Source: Bifidobacterium breve (lineage in GTDB: Bacteria > Actinomycetota > Acidimicrobiia > Acidimicrobiales > Acidimicrobilacustridaceae). From it: DNA of 58,116 nt. Below are positions 42,655 through 50,809 of the stretch, piece after piece (the first letter of the stretch is position 1; each line of letters begins with the position of its first letter). Below the pieces are notes generated by a model. That model was not told where the DNA came from, made no database searches, and saw only the letters and a program-made list of their open reading frames with translations. The position numbers and the translations under genes were made by a program. The stretch covers positions 1-58,116 of the forward strand of contig CAMAQM010000010.1 of NCBI GenBank assembly GCA_945860545.1. The letters are read 5' to 3'.

Positions 42655-44073
42655 TCAGGCAGTCACCGGGGCCTCGATGCCCAGCGCATCCTCGAGTTCG
42701 ACGAGTGCGAGTCCGATGGCCGCAGCGAGGTCGTCGATGTCGTCGATCAGGTCCGGGCATCCGAGGAGGCCGAAATCGAGCCGATCGAGGTAGCTCATGA
42801 CCGTGATGTTCAGCCCCGCACCGTCGAAGATGGGGCCGATCGGGTTGGTGGCCACGACCTGTGCGCCGGCGACGTACAGGGGGATCGGCGGTCCCGGCAC
42901 GTTTGAGATGGTGACGTTGAACAGCGGCCGATGACGATCGGCGAGATGCAGTGACGAGTACAACCGGGCTGCTTGGGCTGCCACCGCCGGTGCGGCGAAC
43001 TCAACCCAGTTCTGCAAGGCGTCGGCCCCGATGAGTTCCTGGGCCTCCTTGGCCGTCAGCATCGACTCGTGGATGACGCCGAGACGCTCGATGGGGTCGT
43101 CGATGTCGGTGGCGAGCGAGGCAAACGCCGTGGACACCTTGTTCCCGTGGGTGCCCTGCTCGTCGGTGCTGCGCACCGACACCGGCACCATGGCCAACAG
43201 CGGAGCGTCGGGATGCTCGTCATGGCGGTCAAGCCACCACCGAAGTGCCCCGGCGCACAGCGCCAACACGACGTCGTTCACCGTGCAACCCGAAGCGTTC
43301 TTGACTGCTTTGACCCTGCTGAGCGACACCGTCTCGAGGCCCAGTGACCGATGGGGTGTCAGGGTCCCGTTGAACCGGCAGCGGGGCGCAGTCAGTGGCA
43401 ACGACGGTGTGGCCACCTCGGCGGGCGCGAACCGGTCGCGCAACTGCAGGGCGACCTCCACGGTGTTGCGCACCGTCTTGACCGCCAGCGCGGGTTGCTG
43501 GGCCAATGACCACAGCCCGTAGCCGAGCATCTCGGTGTCGGTGGGAACCCGGTCGGGTTCCCACGGGGTGTCGGGGGCGGGCTTGTCCTCCATCTCGGGG
43601 GTCAGGTCCAACAGCGCCACCATCAGTTCCTCACCGCTGGCACCGTCGATGGCCGAGTGGTGCACCTTGTTCACGAGGCCCACCAGACCACCCTCGAGAC
43701 CGTCGATGACCCACGCTTCCCACAGCGGCCGTGAACGGTCCAACGGGATGGCCACGAGGTCGGCGACGAGTCGTTCGAGTTCGCGCTTGGTGCCGGGGGC
43801 GGGCACGGTGACCTGACGCAAATGCCAGTCGAGGTCGAAATCGGGGTCCTCGATCCACAACGGATGGTGGATCCCGAACGGCACCTCGACGAGGCGCCGC
43901 CGGAACGGGGGGGCCTGATCGAGTCGGCTGGCGTACAACTCGCGCACCCGATCGAAGTTCCATGGCACCGGCGAGGTGGCCGGGTCGACAACGATGAGCG
44001 ACGCCACATGCATGAACGATGTGGGGGTTTCGAGGTAGAGGAACCCTGCGTCGAGTCCGGACAGCCGCTTCAT
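42655..44073 (-). CDS. WS/DGAT-type acyltransferase
   Basis: A 472-residue protein starting 'MKRLSGLDAGFLYLETPTSFMHV', the standard opening of wax ester synthase/diacylglycerol acyltransferases. The catalytic HHxxxDG motif is H138-H139-SAI-D143-G144 ('VNKVHHSAIDG'). The C-terminal 'NVTISNVPGPPIPLYVAGAQVVATNPIGPIFDGAGLNITVMSYLDRLDFGLLG' fits the DUF1298 half. It esterifies acyl-CoA to diacylglycerol or long alcohols, making storage lipid at the membrane. ATG 44073 follows CACAAT (44085-44080) by 6 nt. Confidence 0.95.
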   Translation of the reverse strand: MKRLSGLDAGFLYLETPTSFMHVASLIVVDPATSPVPWNFDRVRELYASRLDQAPPFRRRLVEVPFGIHHPLWIEDPDFDLDWHLRQVTVPAPGTKRELERLVADLVAIPLDRSRPLWEAWVIDGLEGGLVGLVNKVHHSAIDGASGEELMVALLDLTPEMEDKPAPDTPWEPDRVPTDTEMLGYGLWSLAQQPALAVKTVRNTVEVALQLRDRFAPAEVATPSLPLTAPRCRFNGTLTPHRSLGLETVSLSRVKAVKNASGCTVNDVVLALCAGALRWWLDRHDEHPDAPLLAMVPVSVRSTDEQGTHGNKVSTAFASLATDIDDPIERLGVIHESMLTAKEAQELIGADALQNWVEFAAPAVAAQAARLYSSLHLADRHRPLFNVTISNVPGPPIPLYVAGAQVVATNPIGPIFDGAGLNITVMSYLDRLDFGLLGCPDLIDDIDDLAAAIGLALVELEDALGIEAPVTA

Positions 44074-44120
44074 GTGTCGATTGTGCCACGGGGGGCCACC
44101 CCGCACCCCGGTCGGCTGGT

Positions 44121-44396
44121 TCAGTGGTCGATGCGCAGCGCCGGTACCCCGTTGGTCACCGTCAGCGTTGCGGGCATCCCGATGAGGGCGATCTCGTCGT
44201 CGCCGATGCCGCCGGCCCGCACGGCGACCACGGCGCCTTTGTGCTCACCGCCGAGGATCGTCAGTTCCACCACCCAACGCGCACCGCCGGTGCCTGCCGT
44301 CTCGGTGTCGGTGCTCTCAGGTGTGGCGTCGATGATGAACACGTCATAGACCCCGTCGTCAACGACGACCGGTGACGTTCCCTCGTTCCCGCTCAT
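44121..44396 (-). CDS. Small uncharacterised protein in the CofC/PIG-L operon
   Basis: A 91-residue protein. ATG 44396 overlaps the PIG-L gene stop (ATGA), so it is translationally coupled. 'DGVYDVFIIDATPES...RWVVELTILGGEHKGAVVAVRAGGIGDDEIALIGMPATLTVTNGVPALRIDH' is an all-beta pattern, perhaps a small OB- or SH3-like barrel. I do not recognise a family. The strict coupling argues for a function linked to the deacetylase. Confidence 0.75.
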   Translation of the reverse strand: MSGNEGTSPVVVDDGVYDVFIIDATPESTDTETAGTGGARWVVELTILGGEHKGAVVAVRAGGIGDDEIALIGMPATLTVTNGVPALRIDH

Positions 44397-45160
44397 AGCG
44401 CCAACCGCCGGAACGACTCACCGGCCGGGCGCCCGACGGCCGAACCCACCAGGCGCGCCGCGTCGCGCACCCCATCGGTGAAGCGTCCTCGGCCCTCGTC
44501 GTCCCCGACGTCGTCGATGAACATCGTCGACCGCCACTGACTGCGATGGGCGAGCAAGGCGTCGACCTTCACCGACAGCGCCTCAGGTGTGGCCACCTCG
44601 ACGTGGTCAGGTTCGTCCGCTTCGAACAACAACAGCCAGTCAGGTCGGTGAGCGGAGCCGAGGTGCGCCACGAAGTGCGGGTCGCGGGCGGCAACACAGG
44701 CGTCAACGGTGAGAAACCCCGCTGCCCGGTGGTCGGGGTGGAGGCGGTAGCGGCGCCACGGGTCGTGGCCAACGACGACGTCGGGAGCGAGTCGTCGCAG
44801 CGTCGCCACCAGTTCGTCGTGGAGGCCGGGGGCGGCCCCAGCCAGTTCCCCGTCGACGGCGCCGAGCAACACCACTTCGCCAGTTGCTCCCAATGCCCGC
44901 GCCGCCTCTTCACTCTCGGTGCGGCGCGCTCGGGCCACCTCGGTGGTGTCCGCCGACGGATCCCATGTCCCTTTGGATCCGTCGGTGCAGATCACGAGGT
45001 GCACCACCGCTCCCTGGGTCCCCCAACGGGCGAGCGTGGCACCGCAATGAAACTCGATGTCGTCGGGGTGGGCGCCGACGGCCACCACAACCCCCGGGGG
45101 CGTCAGGTCCAGCGTGGCGCCCGGACCCGGCAGTGGAGCACCGGCGAGGATGTGGGTCAC
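44393..45160 (-). CDS. PIG-L (LmbE) family N-acetylglucosaminyl deacetylase-like protein
   Basis: A 255-residue protein; GTG 45160 overlaps the CofC stop (GTGA). The zinc site begins at H31-P-D33-D34 ('VVVAVGAHPDDIEFHCGATLARW'). It continues with 'VTHLVICTDGSKGTWDP'-type strands and the His of 'RRYRLHPDHRAAGFLTVDAC'. The family removes N-acetyl groups from GlcNAc-containing small molecules (MshB and Mca in the mycothiol pathway, PIG-L in GPI). Which acetylated or amidated substrate is used here is unknown. The link with CofC is by operon position only. Confidence 0.9.
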   Translation of the reverse strand: MTHILAGAPLPGPGATLDLTPPGVVVAVGAHPDDIEFHCGATLARWGTQGAVVHLVICTDGSKGTWDPSADTTEVARARRTESEEAARALGATGEVVLLGAVDGELAGAAPGLHDELVATLRRLAPDVVVGHDPWRRYRLHPDHRAAGFLTVDACVAARDPHFVAHLGSAHRPDWLLLFEADEPDHVEVATPEALSVKVDALLAHRSQWRSTMFIDDVGDDEGRGRFTDGVRDAARLVGSAVGRPAGESFRRLAL

Positions 45161-45738
45161 GTCGGTGGACCCCCGGTGCCGAGATCGGCCGGCAGGTCGA
45201 CGTCCCAGGCCAGATCGGGGTCGTCGAGGGTGACCACGACCAGTCCGTGGCGGCGAGCCTCGGTGTCATGACGGGGGAAGGACCCCGGACCGTAGGAGAA
45301 CCGGAAACCCGTCCCGGTCGGCAGTGACAGCACGTTGGTGCCGTCACGGTGCCGGTCGGGAACCATGATCACGGTGCTGGGGGCGTCGGGGCCTTCGGGG
45401 CAGAGGTGGTCGAGGCGGACGGCTCGGGGAAGGTCGGCGTGGCACACCACGACCCGTTCCATCCCGTGGCGTCCAAGTGCGGACACGCCCTCGGTCACCG
45501 CCCGGTTCAGCCCCCGCCCGGGCATCCACAACACCTCGGCACCGTTGGTGCGCGCCCAGTCCGCCACCGCTTCGTCGTCACAGACCACCCACACCGGCAG
45601 GTCGCCGGCGGCGGCCACCACGCCGGCGGCCATGGTGCGGGCCAGCGTCGCCCGCTCGTGGGGGTTGAGGGCGGGGGCGAGGCGAACCTTGGCGTCAGCG
45701 AATGCCTTGACCGGCACGAGGACCCCCACCGCTGCCAT
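45157..45738 (-). CDS. cofC: CofC/FbiD-like 2-phospho-L-lactate (or PEP) guanylyltransferase
   Basis: A 193-residue protein from ATG 45738. 'VGVLVPVKAFADAKVRLAPALNPHERATLARTMAAGVVAAA', 'VWVVCDDEAVADWARTNGAEVLW', 'GLNRAVTEGVSAL' and 'VVVCHADLPRAVRLDHLCP' are the CofC/FbiD nucleotidyltransferase motifs. 'YGPGSFPRHDTEARRHGLVVVTLDDPDLAWDVDLPADL' is the family's C-terminal signature. It activates phospholactate or PEP with GTP in coenzyme F420 synthesis. It follows TACACT (45750-45745) by 6 nt, a leaderless operon start, and is coupled to the PIG-L gene. Confidence 0.9.
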   Translation of the reverse strand: MAAVGVLVPVKAFADAKVRLAPALNPHERATLARTMAAGVVAAAGDLPVWVVCDDEAVADWARTNGAEVLWMPGRGLNRAVTEGVSALGRHGMERVVVCHADLPRAVRLDHLCPEGPDAPSTVIMVPDRHRDGTNVLSLPTGTGFRFSYGPGSFPRHDTEARRHGLVVVTLDDPDLAWDVDLPADLGTGGPPT

Positions 45739-45744
45739 GGGGTG

Positions 45745-45750
45745 AGTGTA
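45745..45750 (-). promoter_or_regulatory. -10 box of the cofC operon
   Basis: TACACT on the minus strand, 6 nt before ATG 45738. Confidence 0.5.
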
Positions 45751-45841
45751 CGGCCATCGGACGCAGACACTGACGGGCCCTAGGGTTGTGGCGCCGGACG
45801 CCCGTCGCTCCGGTGGTCGACCGTTAGGCCCAGGAGGGGTG

Positions 45842-46849
45842 ATGTCAGGGATCTCGGTGGCGGTGCTCGGTGCTGGTTCGTGGGGGACCACCGTGGCGCA
45901 CTTGTGCGCCCACAACGTCCCCACGGTGCTGTGGGCCCGTGACGCGGCGGTGGTGTCGTCGGTGAACGACACCCATTCCAACGATCGCTATCTGCCGGGG
46001 TACGCCCTGCACCCGGCACTGCGTGCCACCACCGAACTCGCCGAGGCGGTGTCGGGGGCCGACGTGGTGGTCATGGGGGTGCCCTCAACGGCGTTCGCCG
46101 ACACGCTCGACGCCATGGAGCCACACCTGCGGGCGTGGGTGCCGGTGATCAGTCTCACCAAAGGACTCGAACGTTCCACTGGGCGACGCATGACCGAACT
46201 CGTCGAGCAGCGACTGCCCGGCCGGCCGGTGGGGGCGTTGACCGGCCCGAACCTGGCCAAGGAGATCATGGCCGGACAGCCCGCCGCCACCGTGTTGTCG
46301 ATGACCGACGTGAACGTGACCGCCGCGTTGCACGACGCGTTCGCCACAACGTCGTTCCGGGTGTTCACCAACCCCGACATCATCGGCTGCGAACTCGGAG
46401 GTGCGCTCAAAAACGTCGTCGCCATCGCCGCAGGGATCGCCGCCGGTCTCGGCGGTGGCGCCAACACGACGGCGGCGATCATCACCCGCGGTCTTGCCGA
46501 GATGACCCGTCTCGGCGTCGCCCTCGGCGGCCAGCCCCTCACCTTCGCCGGTCTCGCCGGGATGGGCGACCTGATCGCCACCTGTACCAGCCCCCAGAGC
46601 CGTAACCGCCACGTCGGGGAGCAACTCGGTCAGGGCCGCTCGTTGGCGGAGATCTCCGCCGGACTCGACCAGGTGGCCGAAGGGGTGAAGTCCGCACCGG
46701 TTGTGTTGGAACTCGCCGCCCGACACGGTGTGGCCATGCCGATCGCCCGTCAGGTGCACGCCGTGCTGTTCGAGGGGGCCACCGCCCTCGAGGCCCAGGA
46801 GAACCTGCTCAGCCTGCCCTCGCGCTTCGAACTCGACGGTCTGGTCTGA
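45842..46849 (+). CDS. gpsA: NAD(P)-dependent glycerol-3-phosphate dehydrogenase
   Basis: A 335-residue protein from ATG 45842, with AGGAGG four bases upstream; a TAGGGT box at 45781-45786 implies a leader of about 50 bases. 'VAVLGAGSWGTTVAHLCA' is the Rossmann motif. 'SLTKGLE', 'ALTGPNLAKEI', 'CELGGALKNVVAIAAGIAAGLG' (catalytic Lys) and 'FAGLAGMGDLIATCTSPQSRNRHVGEQLG' are GpsA signatures. It makes sn-glycerol-3-phosphate from dihydroxyacetone phosphate for phospholipids and, with the nearby WS/DGAT enzyme, for storage lipid. Confidence 0.97.
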   Translation: MSGISVAVLGAGSWGTTVAHLCAHNVPTVLWARDAAVVSSVNDTHSNDRYLPGYALHPALRATTELAEAVSGADVVVMGVPSTAFADTLDAMEPHLRAWVPVISLTKGLERSTGRRMTELVEQRLPGRPVGALTGPNLAKEIMAGQPAATVLSMTDVNVTAALHDAFATTSFRVFTNPDIIGCELGGALKNVVAIAAGIAAGLGGGANTTAAIITRGLAEMTRLGVALGGQPLTFAGLAGMGDLIATCTSPQSRNRHVGEQLGQGRSLAEISAGLDQVAEGVKSAPVVLELAARHGVAMPIARQVHAVLFEGATALEAQENLLSLPSRFELDGLV

Positions 46850-46908
46850 TTCCCGGCACGTCCCGGCACGTCCCGGTCGTCACTGGCCACCGACCATGGA
46901 ATGATGGC

Positions 46909-49098
46909 GTGGTGACCAACGCCCCGACTGACGCTGGTGGCGCCATCCTGCCGTTCTGGTTGCAACGCCAGTGCGACCCGTCCTCGACGTCGTTCGTGTC
47001 CGGTGGTGGCGGCACCCCGTCGACGAACACGTCCCAGCGTGACTGGTTGATGATCGGCACGCTCGGCCGACCCGAACGGGCCGTGGTGGACGGTCGCGGT
47101 GCGGTCACCCCGTGGGAAGGTGCGTGGTCACTTGACTGGTGGATCGGCGCGGAAGACCGTTGGTACCTCCCGGCCCGTGAGGTGACGGTGCGACAACGCC
47201 TCGTCGATGACACGCCGGTGGTGGAGACGGCGCTGCGGATCCGCGGCGGAGACATCGACCAGCGGGTGTTCGCCATCACCGGCGATGACGGCACACCGTG
47301 GACCATCGTCGAGATCTACAACCGCAGCGCCGCCGCCGTCGCCGTCGCCGCCGTGGTGCGACCCTGGGGTCCGCAGGGTGCGGCACACGTCGGCGAGGTC
47401 GACTGTCGCGGGGAGTGGCTCATCGTCAACGGCCGGCCCGCCGTGGCCCTGCCCCAGAGTCCTTGGCGCACCTACGGTGCCACCGCTGCGGACCCCGACG
47501 GGGTGGCCGGCGCGGTGCTGGCAGGGGTGGACAGCACGCTCGACGGCCCGCTGACGTGTCCGGACGGTGCGGCGCAGGTGGCGGCGGTCGTGCCGTTGCC
47601 CCACACCCTCATGTTGCGGTTCGCCGTGCCCATGGAAGCGCCGGTCGAACGGGGTCGGGCCCGCCGTGCCTCGTCCGGTGCGGTCCCCGAACCTCCGGCG
47701 ACGCCCTCGGCGTCGGTGGTGGCGGGCTGGCACAGCCAGTCAGCGCGCGGGGTCCGCGTCGAGTTGCCCGACGCCACCATCGGGCATGTCCTCGCCGCCG
47801 GACGCTGTCACCAGTTGGTGGCCGCGGCGGGAGAGGATCTCGTCGAGTGGCCGCTCGGGGACGTGGACCTCAGCGACTGGGCGAGGGTGCTCGGTGGCCT
47901 CGACGCCTGGGGGTGTCACGACGAGGTAGCCGGGGTGCTCGCCAGCTGGGAGGAGCGTCAGGCGCTCGACGGCCGGTTCCTCGGCAACGACCGCCGACGT
48001 GACACCACCGGCGCGGCGCTGGTGGCCCTCGACCACCACGTTCGCACCGCCGGTGATCCGTCGATGGCGATGCGTCTCACCGGGGTGGTGGCCAAGGCCG
48101 CCACCTGGATTGATCGTCGGGCCGCCAGCCGCCGGCACCGGGCCGACCCCGCCACCCTCGGGCTGGTTCCCGACGGGGACCCGCCCCCGTGGCTCGGCGT
48201 TGAGGGTCCGCTCCTCACCTATCACGATCAGTGGTGGTCGCTCGCCGGTCTGGACGCTGCGGCGAGTCTGCTTGAGCGAGCCGGGGAACCCAATGCCGCC
48301 GCAGAGGCTCGTCGGTGCTCGGGCCGCCTCAGGGGCGCGCTCGACGCCGCTCTCGCTTCCGACGCCGCTGGGGGTGCCACCACCCTGCCCGTCGGACCGC
48401 GTCGGGGTCCCGGGCCGGGGGCGACCGGCGTGCTCGACGCCGTGCTGCTCGGCGTTGTCGACCCCCACGACGAGCGGGTGGGGGCCACGCTCGCCGAACT
48501 GGCGCGGATCGCCTCCGTTGGTGACGCCGTCACTGTCAACGATCCCCGCCGCGGCCCCGGCCCACTCGGGGTGTCGGCGAGCCTCACCGCCCGTGTGGCC
48601 CGGGTGGAACTGGCCCGTGGCGATGACGCCGGGGTGACCCGTCTGCGCTGGCTGGCTGGCGCCGCCACCCCGGCGGTGACCTGGCCCACCGTCGCCCACC
48701 CCCTCACCGGGAACGGGATCGAGGGTGCCGGACACGACCACGTGGCCAACGCTGACGTCCTGTTGGCCGTGCGGGACCTGCTGGTCATCGATCGCACACC
48801 GGGGGTCGTGGCCCTTGGTCCCGTGGTTCCCGAGTCGTGGCTCGGCCAGTCCTGGGAGGTGCACGGTCTGCCCACCGTGGCCGGGCGGCTCAGTTACGCC
48901 GTGCGCTGGCACGGTGATCGTGCCGCCGTCCTGTGGGAGATCGACGGTGACCCGGCCGCTTCCCCCCCACAGATCCGCATTCCCGGTCTCGACCCGGCGT
49001 GGACAGCCGCCACGTGGTCGGGCGAAGCGTTGGTCGGTCCGGTCGCCCGACCGGAGTCCCGGGCCGAACCTCCCGCCGAGGGAGGCGAGTTCACGTGA
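46909..49098 (+). CDS. Six-hairpin (alpha/alpha barrel) glycosidase-like protein
   Basis: About 729 residues; GTG 46909 or 46912. A TGGAAT box lies 6 nt before 46909. The N-terminal 260 residues are mainly beta ('WSLDWWIGAEDRWYLPAREVTVRQRLVDDTPVVETALRIRGGDIDQRVFAI'). From about 290 the helical part ('VLAAGRCHQLVAAAGEDLVEWPLGDVDLSDWARVLGGLDAWGCHDEVAGVLASWEERQALDGRF') has the repeat spacing of (alpha/alpha)6 barrels found in GH15/GH63/GH65-like proteins. The tail is beta again ('WLGQSWEVHGLPTVAGRLSYAVRWHGDRAAVLWEIDG'). Clear catalytic acids cannot be assigned. There is no signal peptide. The stop overlaps the adenylate cyclase start (GTGA). Confidence 0.55.
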   Translation: MVTNAPTDAGGAILPFWLQRQCDPSSTSFVSGGGGTPSTNTSQRDWLMIGTLGRPERAVVDGRGAVTPWEGAWSLDWWIGAEDRWYLPAREVTVRQRLVDDTPVVETALRIRGGDIDQRVFAITGDDGTPWTIVEIYNRSAAAVAVAAVVRPWGPQGAAHVGEVDCRGEWLIVNGRPAVALPQSPWRTYGATAADPDGVAGAVLAGVDSTLDGPLTCPDGAAQVAAVVPLPHTLMLRFAVPMEAPVERGRARRASSGAVPEPPATPSASVVAGWHSQSARGVRVELPDATIGHVLAAGRCHQLVAAAGEDLVEWPLGDVDLSDWARVLGGLDAWGCHDEVAGVLASWEERQALDGRFLGNDRRRDTTGAALVALDHHVRTAGDPSMAMRLTGVVAKAATWIDRRAASRRHRADPATLGLVPDGDPPPWLGVEGPLLTYHDQWWSLAGLDAAASLLERAGEPNAAAEARRCSGRLRGALDAALASDAAGGATTLPVGPRRGPGPGATGVLDAVLLGVVDPHDERVGATLAELARIASVGDAVTVNDPRRGPGPLGVSASLTARVARVELARGDDAGVTRLRWLAGAATPAVTWPTVAHPLTGNGIEGAGHDHVANADVLLAVRDLLVIDRTPGVVALGPVVPESWLGQSWEVHGLPTVAGRLSYAVRWHGDRAAVLWEIDGDPAASPPQIRIPGLDPAWTAATWSGEALVGPVARPESRAEPPAEGGEFT

Positions 49099-50804
49099 AC
49101 GAGGACGAGGCGCCACAACCGGCGGGAAGCGCTGAGGTGCTGGCCCGGTGGTACCTCACACCAGAAGACCTCGGTCAGGCCAGCACCACCGGGGAATTGG
49201 CGCTGGTGTCGCTCGGCCGGGCGTTCGGGGGGCGTGGCCGCCGTTACGACATCGACGAACTCGCCGGGGTCATCGGTGCCGACTCCTCCAGTTTGTTGCT
49301 GCTGTGGCGGTCGCTCGGGTTCACCGACCCGCGACCGGGCGAACAGGTCCTCAGCGATTCGGACCTGCGGATGCTCGCCGGGGTCATCCCGTTCCTGTCA
49401 GAAAACGGTTTCAGCGACGAGATGGCGCTGCAGGTCACCCGGGTGATCGGGTCGTCAATGGCCCGTATCGCCTCGGCACAAGTGGACTCGATCGTCACCA
49501 CGTTCGACTCGCGTGGAGAACCGGGCAGCGAGGCCGGCCCGGCGCCAGGTGAACGCCCGGCGGACACCGTCACCGACGACCAGTCGCTCGCTGACGACAC
49601 CGCCCGGCTGCTCGGCGCCATGCCAGACGTTCTCGAGTTCGTCTGGCGTCGACACCTCCTCAACGCCGCCCAACGGCGACTCCTGCGGTTCGGGGCGGGT
49701 GAGACCACCATGTGTGTGGGCTTCGCCGACCTCGTCGGGTTCACCGCCCACTCCCAACAGCTCACCGCCCGCGAACTCGCGGCCGTGGTCGAACGGTTCG
49801 AACAGCTCGCCTACGACGTGGTCGCCACCCACGGTGGCCGGGTGGTCAAGATGATCGGTGACGAGGTGCTCTTCGTCGCCGACGAGGTCGCCACCGCAGC
49901 GCGCATCGCTCTCGACCTGTCAGAAGCGCACCGAGACGACGAAGCGCTCCTCGACGTGCGCGTCGGGTTGGCGGCGGGCAGCGTGCTCGAACGGGAAGGT
50001 GACGTGTTCGGCCCCGTGGTGAATCTGGCCCACCGCATCGTCACCGTGGCGTTCCCCGGTTCGGTGGTCGTGTCCTCAGAGGTGGCTGACGCCCTCACCG
50101 ACGACGACGAGGTCCTGGTGCGCTCCATCAGTTCCCAACCGCTCAAGGACATCGGCAAGGTGGCGTTGTGGACCCTGCGTCCCGCCACCTCACCCGAACA
50201 TCCCGCCCGCACCCGCCGGGCACGCCACCACCTGCGCGACCGTCAGGCCCTGGTGTCTGAGCGCCGAGCGGCGCGCCAACGCATGGCGCTCGAGCGGTCA
50301 CGGGAACTTGCCGAGGAGTCCGGCCACGACGAGGTGATCGAACTCGTGGGCGACCTCGTTCGCGACGACGCCGTGGACGAAACCACCGCCCAGATCGAAG
50401 CCATCACCGAAGCGGTGCTCGCCGCCGACATCGACCCGGAACTCCAGGTAGGCCTGCTCGCCGACATTGACGCAGTGCTTCGACTCCACCGGCTCGAGGA
50501 CGAGGCAGCAGGTCGGGCCGAGGAAGCCGACCTCGAAGCCGAGGACCGGATCCGTGCTGTTGAGACCGAGGCGCGTGTTCGGGTCGAGCGCATCGAGGCG
50601 GAAGCCCGCGAACGGATCGCAGCGGTGCTCGCCGAGGCGGAACGCCGGGTGGAACGGCTCAACGAGGAGGCGGACCGCAAGGTGGAACGGGTCGCCGCCG
50701 AGGTCGGTCGTGAGGCTGATCGCGCCGAGCGCGAGGCGGAACGCCGTGCCCGGTGGCGCACCATCCGGTCCGTGTTGACCCGCCGGCGTCGCAACGACGA
50801 CTGA
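49095..50804 (+). CDS. Class III adenylate cyclase with N-terminal regulatory domain and C-terminal coiled coil
   Basis: A 569-residue protein from GTG 49095 (GTGA overlap). Residues 15-140 ('YLTPEDLGQAS...YDIDELAGVIGADSSSLLLLWRSLGFTDP') match the helical regulatory domain of actinobacterial cyclases (Rv1264-type). The catalytic domain spans about 205-370. All canonical residues are present: metal D212 and D256, adenine-specifying K252 and D303, and N310 and R314. It should therefore form cAMP as a homodimer. The last 200 residues are highly charged heptad repeats ('EARVRVERIEAEARERIAAVLAEAERRVERLNEEADRKVERV'), a long coiled coil. Coupling to the glycosidase-like gene is unusual. Confidence 0.92.
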   Translation: MNEDEAPQPAGSAEVLARWYLTPEDLGQASTTGELALVSLGRAFGGRGRRYDIDELAGVIGADSSSLLLLWRSLGFTDPRPGEQVLSDSDLRMLAGVIPFLSENGFSDEMALQVTRVIGSSMARIASAQVDSIVTTFDSRGEPGSEAGPAPGERPADTVTDDQSLADDTARLLGAMPDVLEFVWRRHLLNAAQRRLLRFGAGETTMCVGFADLVGFTAHSQQLTARELAAVVERFEQLAYDVVATHGGRVVKMIGDEVLFVADEVATAARIALDLSEAHRDDEALLDVRVGLAAGSVLEREGDVFGPVVNLAHRIVTVAFPGSVVVSSEVADALTDDDEVLVRSISSQPLKDIGKVALWTLRPATSPEHPARTRRARHHLRDRQALVSERRAARQRMALERSRELAEESGHDEVIELVGDLVRDDAVDETTAQIEAITEAVLAADIDPELQVGLLADIDAVLRLHRLEDEAAGRAEEADLEAEDRIRAVETEARVRVERIEAEARERIAAVLAEAERRVERLNEEADRKVERVAAEVGREADRAEREAERRARWRTIRSVLTRRRRNDD

Positions 50805-50809
50805 GTCGT

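Noticed and set aside
42104-42793. A 229-codon plus-strand frame
   Set aside because: It runs antisense across the end of the WS/DGAT gene, which is certain. The 153-residue minus-strand gene is the better, though not secure, reading.
46851-46878. Direct repeat of TCCCGGCACG (two full copies and a partial third) after gpsA
   Set aside because: It is too short and too few copies for a satellite or CRISPR. It may be a replication-slippage trace or a weak site, but no function can be supported.
47740-49116. A 458-codon minus-strand frame
   Set aside because: It is the shadow of the glycosidase-like gene. The translation is Gly/Arg/Pro/His-rich without structure-like pattern.
49789-49801. LexA-like palindrome TCGAACGGTTCGA
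   Set aside because: The half-sites are one base apart instead of four, and it lies deep inside the adenylate cyclase coding region.
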